64,000 bases of DNA from Paenibacillus tyrphae (lineage in GTDB: Bacteria; Bacillota; Bacilli; Paenibacillales; NBRC-103111). A model generated the notes under the pieces. The model made no database searches. It worked only from the letters and a program-made list of their open reading frames with translations, and had not been told where the DNA came from. The position numbers and the translations under genes were made by a program. The stretch spans positions 1 through 64,000 of the forward strand of contig NZ_JNVM01000019.1 in the NCBI RefSeq assembly GCF_000722545.1, read 5' to 3'. Below, piece by piece: positions 48,828-56,240 of the stretch (within the stretch, counting starts at the first letter, position 1; each line of letters opens with the position of its first letter).

Positions 48828-49247
48828 TCACTCCCCAGGCAGCACCTTTACCTCGCATCCGGGACAATAGCGGATGTAGTTGAAGTTTTCGGTCGGCACG
48901 GTTTTGACCGTCTTGCCGTTCTTATCTTTATAGATTTCGTATTGCCGGTAAGCCTCCACCAAGTAACTTCCATCCTGATACCGGTCGGCTAATTTCCACT
49001 GCGTGAACACCGAATATTGCTTGGCTCCGTTTACGGAGGAGCCGGAAGCGGAGAATGCCCCGGTCGCGATAGCCGGTTCACCTCCGACCTCAACCTTGCC
49101 CAATAAACTCATAGCTCCATCAGACCAAAAAGAAAAGCTGTTTTTCTTGTCAACCATAATAAGCAGCGCCAGCAAAATATTCAAGAGCGCGACGACTGAA
49201 ATCCATACCGATTTCTTGCTAACGATATTCATGGTTCGCTGCAGCAC
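48828..49247 (-). CDS. Membrane-anchored hypothetical protein
   Basis: A 139-residue protein with an N-terminal membrane helix (VWISVVALLNILLALLIMV) and an extracytoplasmic domain (YSVFTQWKLADRYQDGSYLVE) ending in YIRYCPGCEVKVLPGE, with two cysteines three apart (CPGC). The pair could bind a metal or undergo redox, but only two cysteines exist. No family recognised. GTG start with GGGGGGG before it. A single-gene unit closed by the hairpin at 48780-48796. Confidence 0.6.
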   Translation of the reverse strand: MLQRTMNIVSKKSVWISVVALLNILLALLIMVDKKNSFSFWSDGAMSLLGKVEVGGEPAIATGAFSASGSSVNGAKQYSVFTQWKLADRYQDGSYLVEAYRQYEIYKDKNGKTVKTVPTENFNYIRYCPGCEVKVLPGE

Positions 49248-49500
49248 CGTACCCCCCCTTAGCAGACAGGTTGTCTTATATCATTAGATATGCGGCTAAG
49301 AGGCGGATCATGCTTCGGCTGAAAGTCCTGTCCGCAGGAACCACTCTGCAGGGTGGCCCCGGCTGCGGTCGTATCAAGCGAGCCAGCGGCTCAAATTGCC
49401 GATCGTCGTCGGATGTCCCCCGCCTGCTTTGCCCGAGTCACTGCTTCCAAAAGCCAATTTGCGCCTTTTTTCGATATGATGCAACAATTTTTGCATTCAA
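49248..49500. other. Intergenic stretch without recognised gene
   Basis: The sequence has several short GC-rich inverted repeats between 49310 and 49430 (for example CCACTCTGCAGGGTGG) and could be structured, but I do not recognise an RNA family or an open frame with a ribosome site. Confidence 0.3.
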
Positions 49501-49505
49501 TAAAC

Positions 49506-49556
49506 AACAAAATGTGCTGCGATTTGCCGCCATGAATACTACAATTTTAGTATAAT
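49506..49556 (+). promoter_or_regulatory. Promoter/operator block of the first sda gene
   Basis: AACAAAATGTG (49506-49516), then after 20 bases an inverted repeat TACTA-N6-TAGTA (49537-49552) that runs into TATAAT (49551-49556). The same elements with exactly the same spacing precede the second sda gene at 55291-55341. No good -35 box is present, so an activator may be needed. Confidence 0.6.
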
Positions 49557-49622
49557 TATGGAATTTTAATCAGGGATTTGGGATAACCAACAGCAACAAA
49601 TCCCGAGAATGGAGGATAACCG

Positions 49623-49832
49623 ATGCGCACACTCAAAAACGATTGGCTCATTCAATGCTACATGGATGCGGTCCACCTTCAGCTCGATCCCGAATTTATC
49701 GATCTGCTGCTAGAAGAAATCCATAGACGTTCAACCGATCCCGCTTTCCGCCGAATGTGGATGGTCGTCTCCCACTCCCCATGGGGCCTGGGACAAAAGG
49801 CTGCGGTTGGCGCCGCTTTCCATGCGAATTGA
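49623..49832 (+). CDS. sda: Sda-type sporulation checkpoint inhibitor, copy 1
   Basis: A 69-residue protein whose first 45 residues match Sda, a helical hairpin that binds sporulation histidine kinases such as KinA and blocks phosphate transfer: MRTLKNDWLIQCYMDAVHLQ and DPEFIDLLLEEIHRR. B. subtilis Sda is shorter (46-52 residues); here an extra tail (AFRRMWMVVSHSPWGLG) is added. GGAGG eight bases before the ATG and a terminator after it mark a complete gene. In B. subtilis sda is turned on by replication stress through DnaA; no clear DnaA box was seen here. A paralogue lies at 55372-55539. Confidence 0.8.
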   Translation: MRTLKNDWLIQCYMDAVHLQLDPEFIDLLLEEIHRRSTDPAFRRMWMVVSHSPWGLGQKAAVGAAFHAN

Positions 49833-49860
49833 TTCTCGCCTGCCTTTTCTTATCTTTCCG

Positions 49861-49907
49861 GGCTCTTACGCTGTGTCGCACGAAATGCGCAGCGCAGGAG
49901 CCTTTTT
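49861..49907 (+). terminator. Terminator of the first sda gene
   Basis: GGCTCTTACGCTG pairs with CAGCGCAGGAGCC (mismatches near the middle) and is followed by TTTTT. Confidence 0.75.
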
Positions 49908-49923
49908 GGTCTGTTCCGCAGAC

Positions 49924-49982
49924 TTGTTGGGGACGAGGAGAGCATGATATAATTTTGAGCAAATTAACTTGTGCACAATCAA
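49924..49982 (+). promoter_or_regulatory. Promoter and operator of the OhrR-type gene
   Basis: TTGTTG (49924-49929), 18 bases, TATAAT (49948-49953). Just downstream, TTAACTTGTGCACAATCAA (49964-49982) is an imperfect palindrome around TTGTGCACAA, placed where a MarR-family protein would repress its own gene. Confidence 0.6.
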
Positions 49983-50024
49983 TCCTCCCGAGACGAACAG
50001 GATTGAGGAAAGAAGGTTCCTCCC

Positions 50025-50483
50025 ATGAGCCACAATGAATATTTGAAACTCGACAATCAGCTATGCTTCAGTCTGTACGCCTGTTCGAGAGCGATTTCGC
50101 GAATGTACCGCCCGCTGCTCGATGAGCTGGGATTGACCTATCCTCAATATCTTGTGTTATTGGTTTTGTGGGAAAAGGAAGAGAGCACGGTCAAGGAGCT
50201 GAGCGAAATCCTCGATCTCGACTCGGGAACCTTGACGCCGATGCTGAAGCGGATGGAAGCGGCCGGGCTGGTGCAAAGGAAGCGTTCCAGCGAGGACGAG
50301 CGCGTCGTGATCGTCCGGATCGCGGACAAAGGCTTGGCGCTTCAGCACAAAGCGGTCTGCATTCCGCAAACGCTGTTCGCCTCCAGCGGCATGACGCTCG
50401 AGCAGATGGCCGAACTGAACCGGCAGGTCAAAGCCATGATGGCTCATATCCACGAGCTCGATAGCACGGTTGCCGGGGAGTAA
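50025..50483 (+). CDS. ohrR: OhrR-like MarR-family peroxide regulator
   Basis: A 152-residue MarR-family repressor. The N-terminal LDNQLCFSLYACSRAISR holds the cysteine that senses organic peroxides in OhrR, and LTYPQYLVLLVLWE is the matching OhrR helix. The winged helix is VKELSEILDLDSGTLTPMLK with ERVVIVRIADKG as the wing. Oxidation of the cysteine releases it from DNA. The usual partner ohr (peroxidase) is not in this window, so its target lies elsewhere or it acts on its own promoter only. The 3' end meets the third dispersed repeat. Confidence 0.85.
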   Translation: MSHNEYLKLDNQLCFSLYACSRAISRMYRPLLDELGLTYPQYLVLLVLWEKEESTVKELSEILDLDSGTLTPMLKRMEAAGLVQRKRSSEDERVVIVRIADKGLALQHKAVCIPQTLFASSGMTLEQMAELNRQVKAMMAHIHELDSTVAGE

Positions 50484-50490
50484 CGCAAAA

Positions 50491-50513
50491 AGGCATCTCG
50501 CTATGAGATGCCT
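50491..50513. terminator. Left hairpin flanking repeat copy C
   Basis: AGGCATCTC-GCTAT-GAGATGCCT, eight bases after the ohrR stop; an almost identical hairpin lies on the other side of the repeat at 50791-50813. Confidence 0.65.
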
Positions 50514-50518
50514 GGGCT

Positions 50519-50785
50519 TGTCGAGAAAGTGGTCTTCACTAATACGGAGAAACATACGGAGGTGGGGTATGCACTGGAGGAGCGATAGCGTTCGTCTTTG
50601 TCTGCGGGAAATATCCGCCGCAAAGCGGCTTCAAATCAAAATTTTCTGCGGACCCGGGGTCCCCGCAAAGTACTCGGACTGAGCTTCTCTGATTTAACTT
50701 CACTTTGTGGGGTGGAGCAGCGACCAGAAGTGTATACCCCACCCCCTCGTACTACCTGTAGTGCTCCCTGACCACTTTCTCGACA
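50519..50785. repeat. Dispersed inverted-repeat element, copy C (complete)
   Basis: 267 bp bounded by perfect 16-base terminal inverted repeats TGTCGAGAAAGTGGTC (50519-50534) and GACCACTTTCTCGACA (50770-50785). Subterminal GGTGGGGTAT (50561-50570) and ATACCCCACC (50734-50743) are also inverted, and CCCCGCAAAGT/ACTTTGTGGGG (50661-50712) makes a central hairpin. It shares termini and subtermini with copies A and B and the block AGGAGCGATAGCGTTCG with copy A. No protein is encoded. It is flanked by two near-identical hairpins. Confidence 0.8.
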
Positions 50786-50790
50786 CTCTG

Positions 50791-50813
50791 AGGCATCTCA
50801 CCATGAGATGCCT
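50791..50813. terminator. Right hairpin flanking repeat copy C; terminator of the Mg2+/SEDS operon
   Basis: AGGCATCTC-ACCAT-GAGATGCCT followed by TTTT. It differs from the left hairpin only in the loop and lies 18 bases past the rodA stop. Confidence 0.65.
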
Positions 50814-50830
50814 TTTCGCGTAAAGAAACC

Positions 50831-51961
50831 CTAAGTCGCTTCGCTATGCGCCTTAACGCTCAGCACGAGTCCCATCGAAATCATGTTGGTCATTAGCGAA
50901 CTGCCGCCATAACTAATAAATGGAAGCGCAATCCCCGTCAAAGGCATCATTCCCGTATGCATCGCAATGTTCTCGAAAATCTGCAGCGTAAACATCGAGA
51001 TCACTCCGACGATAAGATACCGGCCGCTGAGGTCCGGGCAGGTTAGCACGATTTTGATCATCCGGTAAATCAGCACAAAATAAAGGAGCAGCAACACAGC
51101 CGAGCCGATAAAGCCGAACTCTTCCCCGATCACCACATAGATCGAGTCGGCATAGTCGTAAGGAATGTAACCTTTTTGAACCAACTGCCCGTGCTTAAAC
51201 CCTTCACCGAACATTTGTCCGGCGCCTACGGCCCGGATGGAGTTCAGCACGTGCCAGCTTTTGTTAGGATCGCTGGCCGGGTCCAAAAAAGTTTGAATGC
51301 GGCTAAGCTGATGAGGCTTGACAATCTTGGAAAACAAACTGAAATTGGCGGAATACAGCCAGTACATCCCCCCGATGATGGCAGCGATGCCGAAGAAACC
51401 ACTGAGCGCATGCGTAATACGCACATTCCCGATCCACAGCATGCCGATAAAGATACAAATAAATACGATGGACGTTCCCAAATCCGGCTGCTCCAAGATA
51501 ATCAAGAACGGGACGCCTGTGATCAGCCCCAGGGGGAGAAGATCGCGAAAGAAGCGAAGCGGCTCGCCGTTGCGTTGTTCCAGGATTCGGGCCAGCAGCA
51601 ATATGACAAAAATCTTCGCCAATTCAGACGGTTGAAATTGCATGACTCCGAGATCGATCCAACGCTTCGATCCGTTAATGGTCATTCCCTTGAACATGAC
51701 GACCAGAAGAAGAACGATGCCCAATCCGTATAAAATCACGGAAAGACGGCGGACCAAGAAGCGGTAATCCATGCAGGAAAGGCCAAGCATGACAATCAGC
51801 ATGACCACAAACATCACTATATTGTGAAGATGAAGCCCGTCGTATTTCGTTCCCGAGGTCGCGCTGTAAATCACAAGCGTGCTAATGGCCGCGAAACAAA
51901 GAAGAATAAAAATGATGACACTGTCGAGCCGCTTCAGTCTATCGATAATACCGAAGAACAA
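50831..51961 (-). CDS. rodA: SEDS peptidoglycan glycosyltransferase, RodA-like
   Basis: A 376-residue polytopic protein of the FtsW/RodA/SpoVE family with ten hydrophobic helices. Family marks are KRWIDLGVMQFQPSELAK, ILEQPDLGTSIVF (loop with the essential Asp region) and LPFISYGGSSLMTNM. RodA polymerises glycan strands from lipid II for the side wall. The start is a TTG with AAAGGAG ten bases ahead. It is the last gene of the M-box operon, six bases after its FtsW-like partner. Confidence 0.88.
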   Translation of the reverse strand: MFFGIIDRLKRLDSVIIFILLCFAAISTLVIYSATSGTKYDGLHLHNIVMFVVMLIVMLGLSCMDYRFLVRRLSVILYGLGIVLLLVVMFKGMTINGSKRWIDLGVMQFQPSELAKIFVILLLARILEQRNGEPLRFFRDLLPLGLITGVPFLIILEQPDLGTSIVFICIFIGMLWIGNVRITHALSGFFGIAAIIGGMYWLYSANFSLFSKIVKPHQLSRIQTFLDPASDPNKSWHVLNSIRAVGAGQMFGEGFKHGQLVQKGYIPYDYADSIYVVIGEEFGFIGSAVLLLLYFVLIYRMIKIVLTCPDLSGRYLIVGVISMFTLQIFENIAMHTGMMPLTGIALPFISYGGSSLMTNMISMGLVLSVKAHSEAT

Positions 51962-51967
51962 GAGAGG

Positions 51968-53062
51968 TCAGCTCCTTTCTCTTGAGATACTTAGTAAAAC
52001 TCCGATGCTGACCATACAGAGCAGCAGCGACGAACCGCCGTAACTAATGAAAGGAAGAGGCACTCCCGTGATCGGAATGCTTCCGGTAACTCCCCCCAGA
52101 TTGATCAGCGCCTGAATCCCGATCGTCGAGACAATCCCGATACCGCACAGGGTACCAAACAGGTCGGGACTCCGCAGAGCAATAATGAGGCCCCTCCATA
52201 GAAAAGCCAAATAAATCAGCAAAAATAAGGCGCATCCAATAAAGCCGAACTCTTCGCCTATCGTGGAAAAAATAAAGTCCGTATGCGCTTCGGGCAAATA
52301 GAACAGCTTTTGAATGCCCTGCCCGAAACCGGAGCCGGTAAGACCGCCATGGCCAAAAGCATATAAAGACTGGACCAGCTGGTAGGAGGAGTTTTGCGTA
52401 TCGCTCCAGGGATCCATGAACGAGGTCAGTCTTTGAATCCGGTAGCTTTTGGCCATCACAATCACCAGTCCGACCGGCACCGCGCATAAGGCGACAAGCA
52501 ATAGATGCTTCCTGTTGGCTCCGCCTACGATCATCATGATCACGGATGCGGCAACAATAATAATGTTCGAGCCGATATCCGGCTGCAGCATAATCAATCC
52601 GGCGATGAACCCGACAATGAGCAGAACAGGCGCCAAGCCTTCCTTAAAATTTTGAAAACGATCGCCCTTTTTTTCGATCAGCGCCGCCAAATACAAAACC
52701 AAGCTCAACTTAGCCAATTCCGTAGGCTGCATGCCAAGCGATCCGATGCCGAACCAGCTTTTATGCCCGTTCACCTTCGTTCCCACAATAAGGACCAGCA
52801 CGAGCAAGACAACCGTGAGCAGAAAAAGCGGACGAAACCATTTCTTTAGCTTTTGATAGCATATATTCATAAAAAAGAAAAGAAAAAATAATCCTGCGAA
52901 AGCCCACGTCACTTGTCTTAGTTCAAAATACCACATGTTATGATACTTGATGGACGAAGTCATGGCACTGGAGCTGAATACCATGACCAGCCCGATGGCA
53001 ACAAGCAGAACGGTCAAGAAGAGCATGAGAAAATCGGGCCGGCCTCTTTTGGTCGTGTTCAT
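51968..53062 (-). CDS. ftsW: SEDS peptidoglycan glycosyltransferase, FtsW/SpoVE-like
   Basis: A 364-residue SEDS-family protein with HKSWFGIGSLGMQPTELAK, MLQPDIGSNIIIV and LPFISYGGSSLLLCMVS. The N-terminus (FLTVLLVAIGLVMVFSSS) fits FtsW or SpoVE better than RodA. It should work with a class B penicillin-binding protein, none of which is encoded here. It lies 30 bases after the MgtE-like gene and six before rodA. No division genes surround it, so it is probably an additional, condition-specific copy under Mg2+ control and not the main FtsW. Confidence 0.85.
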   Translation of the reverse strand: MNTTKRGRPDFLMLFLTVLLVAIGLVMVFSSSAMTSSIKYHNMWYFELRQVTWAFAGLFFLFFFMNICYQKLKKWFRPLFLLTVVLLVLVLIVGTKVNGHKSWFGIGSLGMQPTELAKLSLVLYLAALIEKKGDRFQNFKEGLAPVLLIVGFIAGLIMLQPDIGSNIIIVAASVIMMIVGGANRKHLLLVALCAVPVGLVIVMAKSYRIQRLTSFMDPWSDTQNSSYQLVQSLYAFGHGGLTGSGFGQGIQKLFYLPEAHTDFIFSTIGEEFGFIGCALFLLIYLAFLWRGLIIALRSPDLFGTLCGIGIVSTIGIQALINLGGVTGSIPITGVPLPFISYGGSSLLLCMVSIGVLLSISRERS

Positions 53063-53092
53063 ACATAGAACAACTCCTCTAGTCGCATGGGT

Positions 53093-53866
53093 CTATAAAT
53101 AAAACAACACGTCGTCAAAAGTAACGATTCCAAGGAGCTTGCCTTTGTGCGTAACGACCGGCACCGCCAAGAGTCCGTATTTGCGGATGATTTGGAGTAC
53201 TTCGCTTTGTCCGGTATCGGCGGATACGGAGATCCATTGCGGGTTCATAATCTCGTCCATGCGGCGCTGCGGATCGGAAGCAATCAGCTCCCGCAAGGTG
53301 ACGATGCCTGTCAATTGATTGCCCGTATCCGTGACGTACAAATAATAAATCGTCTCCGCATCAGATTCGCCGTGCCGCAGACGGTGCAGGACATCGGCAA
53401 CGGAATCCGATTCGGTTACAGTTACAACGTCAGTCGTCATCAAAGCGCCTGCCGAACCTTGTTTATACGTCAACAGCTGCTTGATATCGTCGGCTTCGTC
53501 TTTTTCCATGCGATCCAGAAAAAAATCGGCCTCCTTATCGGACAGCAGACCGAAGAAATCGGCCGCATCGTCGGAGGGCAGCTCGTTAAGCATCTCAATC
53601 GCGTAATGGCGATCCAGCTCCGCGATGCATGTTTTCTGCATAAAGGGGTCCAATTCGCCGAAAATTTCCCCGAACTCTTCCGGAGACAGGAAAGCGTACA
53701 CCCGTGACCGTCTGGCTTCGTCCAATTCGATGAAAAATTGCATCTGATCGGTCGGATGCAGATTTAGAAAATCTTTGCGGAACGCCTCCTTCTTCCCTAC
53801 CTTTAACGCTTGGAGCATGTAGTACGTATATTCTTCCTTGAATTTGTATTGATCCAGTTTGAACAT
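53093..53866 (-). CDS. MgtE-like cytoplasmic sensor protein without the channel
   Basis: A 257-residue soluble protein equal to the inner half of the Mg2+ channel MgtE: the N domain of helical repeats (LDEARRSRVYAFLSPEEFGE; LPSDDAADFFGLLSDKEAD) and a CBS pair (AGALMTTDVVTVTESDSVAD; MNPQWISVSADTGQSEVLQ; LLGIVTFDDVLFYL). It ends at the point where MgtE (about 450 residues) would enter its five membrane helices. A clean stop and ribosome spacing suggest a stand-alone sensor. It lies 18 bases after mgtC in the M-box operon. It may bind Mg2+ or nucleotides and regulate another transporter; this is inference. Confidence 0.8.
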   Translation of the reverse strand: MFKLDQYKFKEEYTYYMLQALKVGKKEAFRKDFLNLHPTDQMQFFIELDEARRSRVYAFLSPEEFGEIFGELDPFMQKTCIAELDRHYAIEMLNELPSDDAADFFGLLSDKEADFFLDRMEKDEADDIKQLLTYKQGSAGALMTTDVVTVTESDSVADVLHRLRHGESDAETIYYLYVTDTGNQLTGIVTLRELIASDPQRRMDEIMNPQWISVSADTGQSEVLQIIRKYGLLAVPVVTHKGKLLGIVTFDDVLFYL

Positions 53867-53884
53867 GAGAGCTCCTCCTTCCTT

Positions 53885-54589
53885 TTACAGATTTTCAATT
53901 TCAACGCTGAGCACATGATCGATCTTCTTGATGTAATAATAAATTTCCGTCGTATATTGTTCTTCCGGCACCGAGAGTACGAAGTCCATCCGTTGGCGAT
54001 CTTCATCGATATCTTTAAGCTTAAAATGCCGGATTTTATATTCTTCCTTTGGGGAATATCCATTTGTTCCTTTGCGCTCGATCCTTTGGATCAGTTCGGT
54101 CATCCGGTAATTCGACTCCACCACAATCCGAACGGCCACTTCGTGCCGGCTCAGCTTGGCGGGACCGACCGTTTTGATCAGAAACGGAACGACATTCACC
54201 GCGGCCATCAAAAGAACGACCGCACATGCCGCTTCCAAATAAAAGCCCGCCCCTATCGTGATGCCGAGCCCCGACGCCGACCAGACGAGCGCCGCGGAAG
54301 TGAGCCCGGAGATGACCTCGTTGCTTCTGCGCAAAATAACGCCGGCTCCGATGAAGCCGACCCCGCTCACAATTTGCGCCGCAAGCCGCATCGGGTCCAT
54401 ATTCGGGTGATTGGGGCCGCCGAACTTGCCGAACGCTTCTATCGATACGATCGTCACCAGACAGCTTGCAATACAGATGACCATGCTGGGTCTTAGTCCC
54501 AGCTGCTTCTGTTTAATTTGTCTGTCGATGCCGATCAATAATCCGAACAATAGGGCAAGACAGAGCTTCATGATCATTTCCATCGTCAT
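53885..54589 (-). CDS. mgtC: MgtC/SapB-family Mg2+-stress membrane protein
   Basis: A 234-residue protein: MgtC domain with four to five helices (LCLALLFGLLIGIDRQIKQK; GVGFIGAGVILRRSNEVISG; LTSAALVWSASGLGITIGAG) and a C-terminal ACT-like domain of ~80 residues. MgtC proteins support growth at low Mg2+, in some species by inhibiting the F-type ATP synthase. The start at 54589 follows GAGGTG; the longer frame to 54625 lacks a site. It is the first gene after the M-box riboswitch leader. Confidence 0.88.
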   Translation of the reverse strand: MTMEMIMKLCLALLFGLLIGIDRQIKQKQLGLRPSMVICIASCLVTIVSIEAFGKFGGPNHPNMDPMRLAAQIVSGVGFIGAGVILRRSNEVISGLTSAALVWSASGLGITIGAGFYLEAACAVVLLMAAVNVVPFLIKTVGPAKLSRHEVAVRIVVESNYRMTELIQRIERKGTNGYSPKEEYKIRHFKLKDIDEDRQRMDFVLSVPEEQYTTEIYYYIKKIDHVLSVEIENL

Positions 54590-54628
54590 CTTTATCACCT
54601 CTTCAGCCATAAAATCCGAAAACAAAAA

Positions 54629-54653
54629 AAGCTCTCCCGCAAAGAGAGAGCTT
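54629..54653 (-). terminator. Second terminator-like hairpin in the mgtC leader
   Basis: On the minus strand AAGCTCTC and GAGAGCTT flank a nine-base loop, followed by seven T, 40 bases before the mgtC ATG. A further stem TTGCCGAAC/GTTCGGCAA lies at 54701-54723. Confidence 0.7.
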
Positions 54654-54880
54654 GTCGCTATGCATCTGTTCCATGGTCCAGCTCACATGTCAAATAAGCT
54701 TGCCGAACAGACCCGTTCGGCAATAAGCCGACGAGCACCGCAGCAAGGGAAACACGGGAGGGACAAACGAACACAGCGTTCTCTTTGGTCTACACCATAA
54801 TGATGATGAAAGTTAAGTAAGTTTCGACTCGGATAACTGTCCATTCGGCTGTCCCCCCTTTTTTGGCATCAAATTCGAAA

Positions 54881-54905
54881 AGCCCCCCAGCAGACCTGGA
54901 GGGCT
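54881..54905 (-). terminator. Terminator of the M-box riboswitch
   Basis: On the minus strand AGCCCTCCAG, loop GTCTG, CTGGGGGGCT then TTTCG, about 36 bases after the riboswitch core; the expected expression platform. Confidence 0.75.
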
Positions 54906-54940
54906 AAAAAAAGGCGCACGACGACGCTTCCGCTCCCCCT

Positions 54941-55087
54941 GGTCGAGTTTTGGCACTATACAACGTAAAGAGCGGCGCTCTTAGCCACCTTAAGAAAAGC
55001 CTTAATCCGGCAGTTCCTGTTCTACCCATGGGCATCTTTCGATATTTCTGGGCAGTGGCCTATGTTTGTATAGGAGCCTCACCTAAC
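54941..55087 (-). ncRNA. M-box (ykoK-type) Mg2+ riboswitch
   Basis: Read on the minus strand from 55087: GTTAGGTGAGGCTCCTATAC, then AAACATAGGCCACTGCCC, AGAAATATCGAAAGATGCC, CATGGGTAGAACAGGAACTG, TTAAGGTGGCTAAGAG, and GTTGTATAGTGCCAAAACTC. This order is the M-box consensus. High Mg2+ folds the RNA so that the downstream terminator forms; low Mg2+ allows read-through. It leads into mgtC, the MgtE-like gene, ftsW and rodA. Confidence 0.9.
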
Positions 55088-55290
55088 GAGGACTTCTTCA
55101 TTACAGATGGATTTTACTTCGGGTCATGGAGATTGTCAAGATCCAATCTTTTCTACAAACGAAAGCGAGGATGACGGTCACGCTCGCGCGCCGATCAGCC
55201 GCTTTACCGTTTCCCTGAGCGTCGTGGCGCCCCGGCCGATTTTTGCGTTCGTTTTCCATATATTGCAATCCTTTTTGCCATCCGACGAAA

Positions 55291-55341
55291 AACAAAATGT
55301 GATGCACACGCGACCAACTAATACTATCATTTTAGTATAAA
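55291..55341 (+). promoter_or_regulatory. Promoter/operator block of the second sda gene
   Basis: AACAAAATGTG (55291-55301), 20 bases, TACTA-N6-TAGTA (55322-55337) merging into TATAAA (55336-55341): the same layout as before the first sda. Confidence 0.6.
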
Positions 55342-55371
55342 TATGGAAATGGTTTTGAGATGGAGGCAAGT

Positions 55372-55539
55372 ATGGCAAGCATGCGTTCTCTTAAAGACGA
55401 TTGGCTCTTGGACTGCTACACCGACGCGGTCCGGCTTCAGCTTGATCCGAAATTTATTCGTTTGCTGCTTAATGAAATTCATCGGCGATTGGACGATCCG
55501 ATTTTTCGCCGGACCTGGTTCGTTCTTTCCGGGAATTAA
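55372..55539 (+). CDS. sda: Sda-type sporulation checkpoint inhibitor, copy 2
   Basis: A 55-residue Sda-like protein: SLKDDWLLDCYTDAVRLQ and DPKFIRLLLNEIHRR, then FRRTWFVLSGN. It is closer to the B. subtilis length than copy 1. GGAGG stands five bases before the ATG at 55372. It shares its upstream control block with copy 1, so the two are probably switched together. Each should bind and block a sporulation kinase. Confidence 0.8.
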   Translation: MASMRSLKDDWLLDCYTDAVRLQLDPKFIRLLLNEIHRRLDDPIFRRTWFVLSGN

Positions 55540-55629
55540 GTTCCGGAAAGAAGAGAGAAACAAGGGCTTGAGCTGCCGTTCGGCAGCGAATGAAAGAAAC
55601 TGAATTCTGGCATGGAAGGACTACTGAGT

Positions 55630-56148
55630 ATGAAATTTGAGGGAGATATTACAAACGACTCTTTTAAACCGATCGGTTTTCGCGAGTCGCATCTTTTTTT
55701 CAACAGCGTTCCGCTTACGGAAGACACCCTGCGCATCGGCGCTTGGGGAATAGATGTAGGCAAAGACTGGTGCGTCCGGAATCGGATCCTTAGGCCGGAC
55801 GAGGGCAGTCATTTTTATTTGGCCGGGATGGCGAAGATTGAGTTCCATCAGGTATCGAAAGTAAGCGTTTCGACCGTTCTGTATCATTCATTGGAGCAAA
55901 ACAACGATTTTGTCCGAACCTCCGACGGTAGCAAAGTTTCCTTGGCGAAAGAATGGGCCATTCCGGGAAAAACCGCCCACAGCCCGTATGTGTATCGGCT
56001 GACGGGGATATTGGATTGGCCTCACGGGTACTGCGAGCTCGATATCCATGCCGAGGGCCCGGTCCGTATAAGCTTCGATCCGGGCCGGTTGGTCAACGTC
56101 AGCCATTTTTTCGAATCGCCGCAAAACTACGCGTATCCGTTTATTTAG
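55630..56148 (+). CDS. Hypothetical protein
   Basis: A 172-residue soluble protein without signal peptide or membrane helix, beta-rich (LRIGAWGIDVGKDWCVRN; HFYLAGMAKIEFHQVSKVSV; GYCELDIHAEGPVRISFDPG). No family recognised. The start was set at the ATG at 55630, with AAGGA nine bases before it; the ATG at 55612 has no such site. It follows the second sda by 90 bases on the same strand and ends before a terminator, so read-through from sda is possible. Confidence 0.6.
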   Translation: MKFEGDITNDSFKPIGFRESHLFFNSVPLTEDTLRIGAWGIDVGKDWCVRNRILRPDEGSHFYLAGMAKIEFHQVSKVSVSTVLYHSLEQNNDFVRTSDGSKVSLAKEWAIPGKTAHSPYVYRLTGILDWPHGYCELDIHAEGPVRISFDPGRLVNVSHFFESPQNYAYPFI

Positions 56149-56190
56149 GGGAGCTTCTCGCCGGACCCCGGCACAGCCCCTGCCCACAAG

Positions 56191-56228
56191 CAAGCGCCTG
56201 CCAAGCCGTTCCTTGGCCGAGGCGCTTG
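56191..56228 (+). terminator. Terminator
   Basis: CAAGCGCCT and AGGCGCTTG pair around a 20-base loop holding a small CCAAG/CTTGG stem, followed by TTTG. Confidence 0.65.
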
Positions 56229-56240
56229 TTTGCGCTGCCG

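Noticed and set aside
49310..49430. GC-rich hairpins upstream of the first sda as a structured RNA
   Set aside because: No recognised family, no conserved partner before the second sda, and no clear terminator.
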